A program made the translations under genes and the position numbers. 64,000 nucleotides of DNA. It comes from CAVSWT01 sp963746735. GTDB lineage: Bacteria; Bacteroidota; Ignavibacteria; Ignavibacteriales; Ignavibacteriaceae. This document shows positions 44,396 to 53,681 of this stretch, in pieces (the first letter of the stretch is position 1; every line of letters starts with the position of its first letter). The notes beneath the pieces were generated by a model, which ran no database searches, had not been told where the DNA came from, and saw only the letters and a list, made by a program, of their open reading frames with translations. Location of the stretch: positions 186,001 to 250,000 of the forward strand of contig CAVVCO010000017.1 in the NCBI GenBank assembly GCA_963746735.1, given 5' to 3'.

Positions 44396-45631
44396 TTATA
44401 AACCGTACGATAAAGTTAATGATACTAAATTAGCCGCTGTATTATATGTACCGTTGAAAGGAGAAATACCCGGTCGATAATTTTCTTGAGAGTTGGTAAC
44501 TGTTAGCTGGCTTCCCCTGATAAACAGGTAAGCTGCATCTAAGTTAATACTCTTAGTTATTTTGTAGCCTAAACCAAAACTAAAACCTAGCCTGTTTGCG
44601 TCAGGTAAAGATGGATTTAAATATTCCGGTTTTACAGGATCTTTATCATAATAAATTCCTGCTCTAACATTTAGATTCTGCATTAAAGCATAATCGGCAC
44701 CAAAACGAAGGATAAATGAATTATCATAAAGCCTTGGGCTTGATTCAACAATTTTAGGAGAAGCAAAATTTACGGTTAATGTATCGTAGCTTGACCAGCC
44801 GATGTATTGATAATCAGCACTTAAAAGTAATTGAGGAATCACTCTGTAAGATACCCCTACTGCCAGATTAATTGGGGTAGTTAAATTAGCTGAAGCATCG
44901 CCGGTCGGAAACTGGAAAGCTAATTGTGAAGCTCCTGTAGTGTTTGCCGTACCTTTAAAATTGTATTTAACTTGACTGTGAAATGATACACCGAAAGTTA
45001 GATCGTTTATGGGTTTATATAAGGCACCTAAATTAAATCCCCATGCTGAATTATCTTTACCCTTAATTGTAGTAAAAGCATCACCTTCAAAAGGATTTTG
45101 AGGAGTTTTTTGAGAAATTGTAACAGTAGCAAAACTATAAACTAAGCCTGCACTTACAGAAAGATTATCAAGCAGGTTATAAGCAACTTCCGGAGTAATA
45201 TAAAATGTCTGTAATTCTGTTTCTACTGCCAAATATCTGCCAACCCAATTAGGATCCCATTTAGAAGCTAAACCAAAGGGGCTAAAAAATCCGAGACCAA
45301 AAGCTAAATCTTTATTATAACTATATGTTGCGAATATATGAGTCGGGAAAAAAACTTGCTTCGCAGCATCATACTCAGTAACATCTGGGCTTACACCTCT
45401 AAATGAAAAAGTTGGTGCTATCATAGTAGTACCTAAAACAAAGTGGAAACCGGATAATTGAGTTAAGCCGGCACCATTAAAATAAATTGCTGAAGCATCG
45501 TTTGCAACTGCTGTATATGCCCCTCCCATACTCATTGCTCTTGCACCGTGTTCATTCAATTGAAATCCTCCCGCAAAACAGACGCTAGTGGACAGAATTA
45601 CGGCGATAATAGCGGTAATTGTTTTTTTCAA
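44396..45631 (-). CDS. OmpP1/FadL-family outer-membrane transporter
   Basis: A 411-residue beta-barrel with a signal peptide (about 1-20). The N-terminal hatch begins GGFQLNEHGARAMSMGGAYTAVANDASAIYFNGAGLTQL, the hallmark of the OmpP1/FadL/TodX family that carries long-chain fatty acids or other hydrophobic compounds. Repeated amphipathic strands end in LVSLTLSYGL. It lies just upstream of the GDSL lipoprotein, so the pair may digest and import lipids. The exact substrate is unknown. Confidence 0.9.
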   Translation of the reverse strand: MKKTITAIIAVILSTSVCFAGGFQLNEHGARAMSMGGAYTAVANDASAIYFNGAGLTQLSGFHFVLGTTMIAPTFSFRGVSPDVTEYDAAKQVFFPTHIFATYSYNKDLAFGLGFFSPFGLASKWDPNWVGRYLAVETELQTFYITPEVAYNLLDNLSVSAGLVYSFATVTISQKTPQNPFEGDAFTTIKGKDNSAWGFNLGALYKPINDLTFGVSFHSQVKYNFKGTANTTGASQLAFQFPTGDASANLTTPINLAVGVSYRVIPQLLLSADYQYIGWSSYDTLTVNFASPKIVESSPRLYDNSFILRFGADYALMQNLNVRAGIYYDKDPVKPEYLNPSLPDANRLGFSFGLGYKITKSINLDAAYLFIRGSQLTVTNSQENYRPGISPFNGTYNTAANLVSLTLSYGL

Positions 45632-45695
45632 GTTCTCTCTCTCCTTGATTTGTTATAAAATAATTATTTAACTATAAAATTTTTTAATTGGGAAT

Positions 45696-46196
45696 TTATT
45701 CTATGGAAAATAATAATGCCCCTTTTTCAACTGCAATTCCCTCCTCAACAAAAACATTTTTTATTCGTCCGGATATTGGAGATCGAATGTCATTTTCCAT
45801 TTTCATTGCTTCAAGAATTAAAATAGACTCATTTTTTACTACTGTATCTCCCGCATTTTTTTTAATTATTATAACCATACCCGGCATTGGAGCTTTAATA
45901 TCGTGGGTATGATGTCCTTTCTTTTTTTGCTCAATTATTTTTGCGGCTTCGTCTTGTAACTTGTTTCGAACAATTGCTTCAAATATAGAGTTATTTATTA
46001 AAACATTATAATATTTTTTTTCATTTTTTTTAACGGTTACTTCATAAAATTTATCATTTAAATGCAAAATGAAAGTGTCATGATTCAAGGGGAAAAAATC
46101 ATAGCTGTATCTCTTCCCATTCGAAATCAAATGTTTATCATCAATAATTTGAATGTTTTTCTTTTTTTCATTTAGACTTACAATAAAATCATTCAT
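45696..46196 (-). CDS. Biotin carboxyl carrier protein of an acyl-CoA carboxylase
   Basis: A 166-residue biotin-bearing subunit. The C-terminal biotinyl domain (about 95-166) has the modified Lys in ILEAMKMENDIRSP. The N-terminal part has a BC-CT linker-like BT domain with a beta-rich pattern, as in the alpha subunit of propionyl-CoA or methylcrotonyl-CoA carboxylases when carrier and carboxylase are on separate genes. Its start overlaps accC by eight bases, so the two are co-translated. Which acyl-CoA is carboxylated depends on the missing beta subunit. Confidence 0.88.
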   Translation of the reverse strand: MNDFIVSLNEKKKNIQIIDDKHLISNGKRYSYDFFPLNHDTFILHLNDKFYEVTVKKNEKKYYNVLINNSIFEAIVRNKLQDEAAKIIEQKKKGHHTHDIKAPMPGMVIIIKKNAGDTVVKNESILILEAMKMENDIRSPISGRIKNVFVEEGIAVEKGALLFSIE

Positions 46197-47688
46197 AAAG
46201 TTGTTTTACCCAAAAATTCTTTGAACCTACTTTACCGTTGCTAATTATTATTCCATTTGATTTTGAATTAAGCTGAAATAGTACTGCACTGATAGCAGCA
46301 GCGTTTTCAATTTCATCTTCTTCTATTAAATTATAATTAATGTTTTGAGCTAACAGTTTATCTTCAACATAATTTATATCAAATTTTCCAGTTTGAAATT
46401 CATTCGTATCAAGTATTAATTTCAAAAAATTATTGTTAGTAACTACTCCACCTATTTTAAATTCGTTTAATGCTCTTTTCATTCTCTTTATTGCATCGGT
46501 TCTGTTTTTATCCCAAACAATTAATTTTGCAATCATTGGGTCATAATAAATTGAAATGTTTGAACCGGCACTGACTCCTGAATCTACCCTTACTCCTGGC
46601 CCAGCCGTTTGGAAATATTCTGTTATTTTGCCGGTCGAAGGGAAAAAACCATTGGATGAGTCTTCAGCATATATCCTGCATTCGATAGAATGTCCGTTTA
46701 TTTTTAAATCATCTTGCCTGAAAGATAAATCATTTCCATAAGCTATTGATATCTGCTCTTTTACTAAATCAATTCCGGTAATAAACTCAGTAACAGGATG
46801 TTCAACCTGCAAACGCGTATTCATTTCAAGAAAATAAAAATTCTTTTTAGCATCGACTAAAAATTCAACTGTCCCTGCATTGTAATAACCGCAAGCTTTT
46901 GCTGCATTGACTGCAGCCGTTGTAATTTTCTTTCTTGTTTCATCGTCTAGAAACATTGAAGGTGCTTCTTCAATAATTTTTTGATGCCTTCTTTGTATTG
47001 AACATTCCCGTTCAAAAAGGTGAGCATAATTTCCTTTTTTATCTCCGATTACTTGAACTTCAATGTGTTTCGGATTTTCAATATACTTTTCAATATAAAT
47101 TGAATCATCAGAAAAAGATTTTAATGCTTCTCTTTTTGTTGATTCTAGCGCAGATTGAAAATCTTTTGAAGATGAAACTTTCCGCATTCCCTTTCCGCCG
47201 CCGCCTGCTGATGCTTTTAACAATATGGGAAATCCAATTTCCTTAGCATATTTAATTCCTTCATCCAAAGATTTAATAGGATCTGTGGTTCCCGGGACAA
47301 TTGGAACTTTATGTGATTTCATTAATTTTCTTGCTTCAGTTTTGCTTCCCATCAGTTTAACTGAATTGGAAGATGGCCCAATGAAATTAAGTCCAGCATC
47401 CTCAACCATTTCTATAAATTTATGATTTTCAGATAAAAAACCATAACCAGGATGTATTGCATCTGCTTTAATTTTTTTTGCAAGCTTAATTATTTTTTCT
47501 TGATTTAGGTAAGAATCTTTTGAAAATGCTTCACCAATTAGGTGAGCTTCGTCCGCAAGCTTAGGATGAAGAGATAAATTGTCTGCTGCGGAATAAATTG
47601 CAGCAGATATAATTCCTAATTCTTTGCACGCCCGAATTATTCGGACAGCAATTTCACCCCTGTTTGCAATCAATATTTTTTTAAACAA
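46189..47688 (-). CDS. accC: Biotin carboxylase subunit of acyl-CoA carboxylase
   Basis: This ATP-grasp enzyme carboxylates biotin on the carrier protein encoded next to it. The 499-residue protein has the N-terminal fold FKKILIANRGEIAVRIIRACKELGI, the ATP-binding glycine loop SAGGGGKGMRKV, the biotin carboxylase signature FLEMNTRLQVEHPVTE and the C-terminal barrel. It is shorter than fused carboxylase alpha subunits, in keeping with the separate carrier gene that overlaps it by eight bases. A matching carboxyltransferase is not in the window. Confidence 0.93.
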   Translation of the reverse strand: MFKKILIANRGEIAVRIIRACKELGIISAAIYSAADNLSLHPKLADEAHLIGEAFSKDSYLNQEKIIKLAKKIKADAIHPGYGFLSENHKFIEMVEDAGLNFIGPSSNSVKLMGSKTEARKLMKSHKVPIVPGTTDPIKSLDEGIKYAKEIGFPILLKASAGGGGKGMRKVSSSKDFQSALESTKREALKSFSDDSIYIEKYIENPKHIEVQVIGDKKGNYAHLFERECSIQRRHQKIIEEAPSMFLDDETRKKITTAAVNAAKACGYYNAGTVEFLVDAKKNFYFLEMNTRLQVEHPVTEFITGIDLVKEQISIAYGNDLSFRQDDLKINGHSIECRIYAEDSSNGFFPSTGKITEYFQTAGPGVRVDSGVSAGSNISIYYDPMIAKLIVWDKNRTDAIKRMKRALNEFKIGGVVTNNNFLKLILDTNEFQTGKFDINYVEDKLLAQNINYNLIEEDEIENAAAISAVLFQLNSKSNGIIISNGKVGSKNFWVKQLYE

Positions 47689-47699
47689 GGATTTCCTTT

Positions 47700-50048
47700 T
47701 TATTTTAGTTCGACTATAGTAACACCTTCCCCACCTAATTCGACCGGTGCAAAATAGTAATTTTTAACTTTGTCATGCTCTTTAAGAATCTCAATAACTG
47801 TTCCCTTCAATGCCCCGGTTCCTTTACCATGTAAGATTTCAACTTTCTCAAGGTTACCAACATAAGCATTGTCAATAAATTTAACAATTCTATATTCCGC
47901 TTCTTCGGACCTTTTCCCTCTAATATCAATTCTAGTTTTGGGTACATCAAAATTATGATATGCTTTATTACCGTTAACTTCTTTTTGTTTAACTTTTTTT
48001 CCTGGAACTAATTCATTCATTTTAACTTTCATTTTAATATTGCCGGTTTTTAATACAGCATTTTTTTTGTTACCTGATATTTCCATAATTTCACCTCCAG
48101 TATTAGTGTTTTTTATAGAAGCATAATCCCCTATAGCAAAATTATAATTTTCATCAATCAAATCAACTTCTTCTTTAAAAAGATTTTCGTTTTCTTCTTT
48201 CAATTCCTTTATAATTATTTGAGAAGAACGAATTGTATCTTTGTCAGCATTAGATTCTTTTAACTCTTTAATCACCAGTTCAAATTTTTTGTTAATATTA
48301 TTTAAATAATCATCTGCTTCCATTTTAGCTTTTTTTAGAATTTCTTTTTTTTCTTTATCCAGCTTTTCTATATTTTGTTTATATAAGTTCGATAATCCTT
48401 CAAGTCTTGTATTTTCAATTTCCAGGCTTTTTAATTTTGATTCAAGCCGGTTAGATTTAGCTTCAATTTCAATTAAGAATTTTTCAATACTATGCTTGCC
48501 GGAATCTAAATGTTCTTTAGCTAGATTTATAAAATCATCTTCAAACCCAATTCGATGCGCAATTTCAAAAGCATAGCTTGACCCCGGAATTCCTTGCTTA
48601 AAATTATATGTTGGTTTTAAATTAACGTGATCAAATTCCATTGCTGCATTTTCAAATCCATCGATATCATTGGCGATTAATTTTAACTCACCATGATGCG
48701 TGGTAGCAAATACAGTTGTTCCTTTGTCTTTTAATTGAAGAAGGATTGCAGAAGCTAAAGCAGCACCTTCTGTGGGATCTGTACCGGTTCCAATTTCATC
48801 AAGAAGAACAAGGCTATTTTGATCACTGTTATCAAGAATATTTTTTATATTCAAAAGATGAGAGCTGAACGTTGAAAGATCATCTTCAATTGACTGCTGA
48901 TCACCGATATCCAGAAGTAAATTATTATATACATGAAAATTACTGTCAGGGCTTGTAGGAATATGAAATCCACTTTGAACCATTAAACATAACAAACCAA
49001 TTGTTTTTAAAACTACAGTCTTGCCGCCGGCATTAGGCCCGGTAATTAAAATAATTTTATTTTCAATAAGTTTAACATTTAAAGGGATTGTATTCGGCCG
49101 TCCGAATTTTTTCAAAAGAATGGGATGGCGTGCATCTTTTATCTCCAATCCTTTTTTAGAATCTAATTCAGGAAATGAACCTACAATCTCTATTGAATAT
49201 TTTGCACGAGCAAAAATTGAATCAATATAAGAAATTGTTTGAAGCGTTAAGCTTAATTCTGTGTAGACACTTCCAATTTTTTTAGTCAGTTCTTTTAGTA
49301 TTCGTTCAATTTCTCTTTTCTCGGCAAAAGAAAGAGAAACTAACTCGTTATTTAAATCTAAAGTTTCTTCTGGTTCAATGTAAACAGTCTGCCCGGTAGA
49401 AGACTCAGAATGAATAAATCCTTTTATATGTCTTTTATGTTCTGATTTAACAGGAACAACAATTCTTCCATCTCTTAAAGTAAGATAATCTTCCCGGATA
49501 AAATCCTGCTCGCTGTAATTTTTAATCAGCCGGTTTACCGCTTTTATCAGTTCATCATTCTTTCTTCTAATTTCAGATCTTATTTCACTAAGCTTTGAGC
49601 TGGCATTTTCTTTTACTTCACCATTTTCATTAATTACTTTTTGAATGTGATGTTCAAATACTTTATCAACAAACAAACTTTGAGTAAGAGAATATAATTC
49701 CGGCGCAATATCACCGTTGTTTTTTAAATATTGAAATAAGTTTCTTGATATAACCGCTAAGCGAAGGATATCTAAAATTCTCTTACTGTCTAAAAAGGAA
49801 CCTTCAATTTTTGATTTTGCAATTACTTCATCAAGAATAGGTAAATATTCGATGGGCGGATGAACATTTTTAATTAATATTTCCTTTGCCTGTGTAACTA
49901 AATTACCTTCTCTTTCTATAGTAGATAAATTAGTAAGAGGATGAGAATTAAGAATTAATTGCTTTCCGTTTTCAGTCTGAGAATAGTTGGCAGCATATTG
50001 AAGTATTTTTACGAATTCTAATTTTTCTAAAGCAGATTTTTCAATCAT
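47700..50048 (-). CDS. mutS2: Endonuclease MutS2 with Smr domain
   Basis: MutS2 acts in recombination control or rescue of collided ribosomes and lacks the mismatch-binding domain of MutS. The 782-residue protein has helical core domains, a coiled-coil clamp, the ATPase with Walker A ITGPNAGGKT near residue 334 and DEIGTGTDPTEGAALA, and a KOW-like segment. The C-terminal Smr nuclease domain (about 700-782) contains RIDIRGKRSEEAEYR and HGKGTGALK. It overlaps cvpA by four bases. Confidence 0.95.
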   Translation of the reverse strand: MIEKSALEKLEFVKILQYAANYSQTENGKQLILNSHPLTNLSTIEREGNLVTQAKEILIKNVHPPIEYLPILDEVIAKSKIEGSFLDSKRILDILRLAVISRNLFQYLKNNGDIAPELYSLTQSLFVDKVFEHHIQKVINENGEVKENASSKLSEIRSEIRRKNDELIKAVNRLIKNYSEQDFIREDYLTLRDGRIVVPVKSEHKRHIKGFIHSESSTGQTVYIEPEETLDLNNELVSLSFAEKREIERILKELTKKIGSVYTELSLTLQTISYIDSIFARAKYSIEIVGSFPELDSKKGLEIKDARHPILLKKFGRPNTIPLNVKLIENKIILITGPNAGGKTVVLKTIGLLCLMVQSGFHIPTSPDSNFHVYNNLLLDIGDQQSIEDDLSTFSSHLLNIKNILDNSDQNSLVLLDEIGTGTDPTEGAALASAILLQLKDKGTTVFATTHHGELKLIANDIDGFENAAMEFDHVNLKPTYNFKQGIPGSSYAFEIAHRIGFEDDFINLAKEHLDSGKHSIEKFLIEIEAKSNRLESKLKSLEIENTRLEGLSNLYKQNIEKLDKEKKEILKKAKMEADDYLNNINKKFELVIKELKESNADKDTIRSSQIIIKELKEENENLFKEEVDLIDENYNFAIGDYASIKNTNTGGEIMEISGNKKNAVLKTGNIKMKVKMNELVPGKKVKQKEVNGNKAYHNFDVPKTRIDIRGKRSEEAEYRIVKFIDNAYVGNLEKVEILHGKGTGALKGTVIEILKEHDKVKNYYFAPVELGGEGVTIVELK

Positions 50049-50566
50049 TTTAAAGAATCTTGACCATCAACAATTTTATTGATTATTTTTTTCGGCTCGG
50101 GAGTATATTCCCTAATATGGTCAATAGCAAAAGGAATAATATTCAGAACCGGTTTATACAATATTGAATTATCGGCAGTTTCTTTTCCTGGAACATTAAA
50201 AACATTTAGCAAGAAAAACAAAGCACTAAGAAATACAAGTATTTGAAGTGTTCCAACAATCCCTCCAACAATTTGATTTATCAAATTATTCACTTTATCA
50301 AAAGGATGAATAATTCGTTTTAAAATTGAAGTAAGAATCATTACACCCAAAAATATTGCAAGACCTCCAATAATTCTAGCTAGATAAATTTCAATTCCAA
50401 AAACATTTTCAATTGCTTTCCCAAGATCATAAGAAAACCTAATAGCCAAATACGCTGCTATTATGAAACCAATTGTGCCGATCAGTTTTCTAACAAAACC
50501 ATCTTTGTACCCCAAAATGAATCCAATAATAAGCATAACAGCAATAACAATATCTAGAACGTTCAA
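50045..50566 (-). CDS. CvpA-family membrane protein
   Basis: A 173-residue inner-membrane protein. The opening NVLDIVIAVMLIIGFILGYKDGFVRKLIGTIGF is characteristic of the CvpA/colicin V production family, with four hydrophobic segments at about residues 4-22, 28-46, 62-82 and 98-118. Members affect envelope homeostasis, but the mechanism is unclear. It overlaps mutS2 and the YqeY-like gene by four bases each, so the three are co-translated. Confidence 0.85.
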   Translation of the reverse strand: MNVLDIVIAVMLIIGFILGYKDGFVRKLIGTIGFIIAAYLAIRFSYDLGKAIENVFGIEIYLARIIGGLAIFLGVMILTSILKRIIHPFDKVNNLINQIVGGIVGTLQILVFLSALFFLLNVFNVPGKETADNSILYKPVLNIIPFAIDHIREYTPEPKKIINKIVDGQDSLK

Positions 50567-51015
50567 TTAACTCCCAGGTATTTTTCCACAGCACTTTTTA
50601 CGACTTTGCCGTCGGCTTTTCCTTTTAGAGATTTCATCGCTTGCGGCATAAGCTTGGGGAAATCTTCTTTAGTCTTAGCACCAATTTCACTTCCAATTTT
50701 TTTAACCTCTTCCAGAATTTCCTCTTCTGTTAATTGCTTCGGAAGGTAATCCATAATTATTTTTAATTCAGCTTCTTCTTTGGAAGCCAGGTCTTCTCTT
50801 CCCGCATTTCTATATTGCTCAATGGCTTCTTTCCTTTTTTTTGCAGCAGTGGTCAGCATTTTGAGTTCCTCATCTGAATTAAGTTCTTTTCCGCTTCCAC
50901 TTTTTTCAAATTCTAAAATCAGAGCTCTTATCGAACGAATTGTTTCAAGTCTGAGCTTTTCACCACTTTTCATGGCGGTTTTCATATCTTCATTAATTTT
51001 ATTTTTTAAATCCAT
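50563..51015 (-). CDS. GatB/YqeY domain protein
   Basis: A 150-residue cytoplasmic protein of the YqeY family, related to the tail domain of the GatB amidotransferase subunit. It has the characteristic MKSGEKLRLETIRSIRALI, KKRKEAIEQYRNAGREDLASKEEAEL and a C-terminal DGKVVKSAVEKYL. Its function is not established, although tRNA binding is suggested by homology. It overlaps cvpA by four bases, and a terminator lies just upstream of it. Confidence 0.88.
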   Translation of the reverse strand: MDLKNKINEDMKTAMKSGEKLRLETIRSIRALILEFEKSGSGKELNSDEELKMLTTAAKKRKEAIEQYRNAGREDLASKEEAELKIIMDYLPKQLTEEEILEEVKKIGSEIGAKTKEDFPKLMPQAMKSLKGKADGKVVKSAVEKYLGVN

Positions 51016-51033
51016 TTTACACCTATTAAATTG

Positions 51034-51063
51034 AAAAAGGCAGGAAAGTTATCAAACCTGCCT
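51034..51063 (-). terminator. Rho-independent terminator after the ExbB-ExbD-ExbD genes
   Basis: On the minus strand AGGCAGG pairs with CCTGCCT around a 12-base loop, followed by TTTTC. It lies about 30 bases beyond the end of the second ExbD gene and separates this transcript from yqeY-cvpA-mutS2. Confidence 0.85.
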
Positions 51064-51095
51064 GCCTTAAAAATCATTTTATAATATTTTTTGTT

Positions 51096-51509
51096 TTAAA
51101 TTTTTAATCTTGCTGAATAATTTATACGTAAACAAGAAGCTTTCCTTAATTCCTGTTGAATATCAGTAACTAGACCCATATCAACTCCTTGATCAACTCT
51201 TAAAGAAACAATAACCTCAGGTAACTCTTGCCTTTTAGCATACATAATTGGTTCAATATTTTTAAGCTTAACCAGACTATCATTTATCTGCATTCTATCA
51301 TCTTTACCAACCCAGATGTATTGTACCATTCTTTTATTTTCTATTTTTTCTATTGCTTTAGCCTCAGGGAGCTTAAATTGAACAAGAACATCAACCTCTC
51401 TCAAAGTTGTAACAACCATGAAGAACATCAATAACATGAATACAATATCCGGCATTGATGTAGTTGGAATCTCTTGTTTAGTATTTGCTCTTCTTTTTTC
51501 AAATTTCAT
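51096..51509 (-). CDS. exbD: ExbD/TolR-family biopolymer transport protein (second copy)
   Basis: A 137-residue proton-channel partner of ExbB. After a short basic N-terminus (RRANTKQEIPTTSMPDIVFMLLMFFMVVTT) one membrane helix (about 19-37) carries the conserved Asp22 used in proton transfer. The periplasmic domain follows with LVQFKLPEAKAIEKIENKR. It begins 12 bases after the first ExbD gene. Both copies next to ExbB are typical of Bacteroidota, where duplicated ExbD proteins serve TonB transport or gliding. Confidence 0.9.
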   Translation of the reverse strand: MKFEKRRANTKQEIPTTSMPDIVFMLLMFFMVVTTLREVDVLVQFKLPEAKAIEKIENKRMVQYIWVGKDDRMQINDSLVKLKNIEPIMYAKRQELPEVIVSLRVDQGVDMGLVTDIQQELRKASCLRINYSARLKI

Positions 51510-51521
51510 TATTGTATAACC

Positions 51522-52062
51522 TCAACCTTTTTTTATAGCTTCTGGTTCAGCTATTGAAATAATAATAGGAATTTTATTCTTAACATCGTCTTGTTGACTT
51601 TCAGGCAAATCTTTAAACTTCCTGCCGTACTGCGAGGTTGAATATTCATCCCTCACTTCAAAATAAGCAAGCTTAATTTGATCTAATGCCTGCATATAAT
51701 CATTATACTTTGTTCTTCTGTCCGTTTTAAGTGAAATGATTAATTTTTTATTATCAGGTAAATCAATCTTTGATGCAATTCTTGATTTAAGATTATCTTT
51801 AATTTGATATAGCGAAGTAGGCTTTCCATCAACTAATACATCTCCATTCTCATTTACAAGTACAGCGGCCATTCTTTCCGGTGAAATTTTAGCAACATTA
51901 GTTTGATCAGGCTGATATTCAGGTAAAGTTAAACCCAGCCCTGTATCAACATCAATAACAGTGGATACTAAAAAGAAAAGCAATAAGCAAAAATGCTAAA
52001 TCTGCTTGAGAAGCAGTTGGGATTTCTGCTGTGCGAATTCCTTTTTTCTTTATAAAAGCCAT
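51522..52062 (-). CDS. exbD: ExbD/TolR-family protein, first copy (one frameshift)
   Basis: The N-terminus, MAFIKKKGIRTAEIPTASQADLAFLL, lies in a different frame from the rest, LLFFLVSTVIDVDTGLGL. Removing one base near 51984 joins them as a 179-residue ExbD with a single membrane helix carrying the conserved Asp (QADLAF), followed by a periplasmic domain of about 140 residues. Without the correction, translation would begin inside the helix and lose the key Asp. The gene sits between ExbB and the second ExbD. I read the break as a sequencing indel. Confidence 0.85.
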
Positions 52063-52088
52063 GATTATACCTCAACTAAAAATATTTA

Positions 52089-52795
52089 TTACTTTTTTGC
52101 AGTTTTATATTCATACAAAGCATCAATTAATTCAATGGAACTTTCTTCCATATCACCAACTAATCTATCGATTCTTGCAATAAAGTAATTATAAAATACT
52201 TGTAAAATCATTGCCACAACTAAACCAAATAATGTAGTTAAAAGAGCAACAGAGATACCGTCGGCAACAATTGCAGGAGAAATTTGTGCTGCTTCTTTAA
52301 TAGCATCAAATGCGGTAATCATACCTTGAACTGTTCCGGTAAATCCAAGCATAGGTGCAATGGTTATAAAAGTAGAAATCCAAATCAACCCTCTTTCAAG
52401 GAAACTCATTTCAATTCCGCCGTAAGCAATGATAGCTTTTTCAGCAGCTTCCATTCCTTCATCAGCTCTTAAAAACCTGCATAAAAAACCGAAGCAACAG
52501 GGCCTCTGGTATTTGAACATAAATCTTTTGCAGCTTCAATTCCATTTTCATTTAAAGCTTGTTTAACTTTAACAATAAAACTTTTGGTATTAACACTTGC
52601 TCTTGATAAGGTCCACATTCTTTCTATACAAAAAGCTAGGCCTATAACAAGGCTTGCTAAAATAGGCCACATAAAAATACCACCGGCAACAAATTTTGTT
52701 GTTAACCAATTTAAGGCTCCAGTGTCCTGCGCAGCATTAGTTGTGGCTTGAGCTATAACATTTACCATTGACGAAAAAATTCCTATAAATTCCAT
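52089..52795 (-). CDS. exbB: ExbB/TolQ/MotA-family proton channel (one frameshift)
   Basis: ExbB forms the pentameric motor channel that energises TonB-dependent receptors. Two frames join at VFYAGF-LRADEGM if one base is added to the five-A run (plus strand) at 52471-52475, giving 235 residues. Helices lie at about 35-60, 140-165 and 180-205, with the conserved APMLGFTGTVQGMITAF and ISVALLTTLFGLVVAM. GGAGG lies nine bases before the ATG, supporting this start. It heads the exbB-exbD-exbD transcript. The break is most likely a sequencing error. Confidence 0.88.
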
Positions 52796-52988
52796 TGAGA
52801 GTAACCTCCAAATATGTATTAATAATTAACGCTTAAGAAGAAGAAAGGCTCCATAATATTCTTAAAAAGATGATGCTACAATAATGATTTCAAAAAACAA
52901 AGTCAACAAATTATTTTATCAAATTGCACATTAATTAACGTATTCCATGAATTTTGTTTCGCTTCCACTTGAAATCATAAATTCAAAA

Positions 52989-53681
52989 TTAAATTTCGAA
53001 TCTTTTCCTTAATTGAATAACATTTCCAGAAACAAAGTTAAAGTTATTAAACAGACTATGTGCTAGTTCGCCAATTTCCTCTGGCTTTATCCATTCATGG
53101 AAATCACTTTCCTTTCCCCACTCACGGTTTGCTTTTGTATCAATTATATAAGGAGCAATGGCATTGACGCTCAATTTAATTTTTTCACCTTCCAAAGCTA
53201 GCGATTTTACTAAATGAATTAAACCTGCTTTGGATACACCATAAGCGGCAACTTTTAATTGAGGAATTAACCCAGTAAATGCTGCAGTAAAACAAATTGA
53301 ACCTCCCGCAGATTGTTCAACAATTTTGGAAAAATGTTTTGCTATTAAAAAGCTTGTGTTCAAATTTATGTTGAGCATTTTACTCCAGTCATCATAATTA
53401 GTTCCCCATAAAAATTCGCCGCCGGAATATCCGCCCACTGTTGAGTATAAATAAAAGAGTTTATCTTTGCCTGGCTGAATATTTTTATAGGCATCAATTA
53501 CATTGGCCTCAACTGACAAATCTTTAATTTGAACATGAGTTACATTTAAGTTTTTAACTTCTTCTTCATTTTTTTTTGAAGCAAATAAATATATCTCATC
53601 ATAATCTTTTGCAAGCAATACACTTGTTATTCCTCTGCCAAGTGCTCCATTAGAACCAAATATTAATAATGTCTTCTTCAT
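52989..53681 (-). CDS. Short-chain dehydrogenase/reductase
   Basis: An NAD(P)-dependent oxidoreductase with a Rossmann fold, 230 residues. The cofactor loop is GSNGALGRGI near residue 9, and the catalytic motif is YGVSKAGLIHL (Tyr and Lys at about 152 and 156) with Ser near 138 in SICFTAAFTG. The Gly-rich loop favours NAD(P)H, but the substrate is unknown. It overlaps the EEP-fold gene by four bases. Upstream of exbB lies a 193-base AT-rich gap without visible features. Confidence 0.88.
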   Translation of the reverse strand: MKKTLLIFGSNGALGRGITSVLLAKDYDEIYLFASKKNEEEVKNLNVTHVQIKDLSVEANVIDAYKNIQPGKDKLFYLYSTVGGYSGGEFLWGTNYDDWSKMLNINLNTSFLIAKHFSKIVEQSAGGSICFTAAFTGLIPQLKVAAYGVSKAGLIHLVKSLALEGEKIKLSVNAIAPYIIDTKANREWGKESDFHEWIKPEEIGELAHSLFNNFNFVSGNVIQLRKRFEI

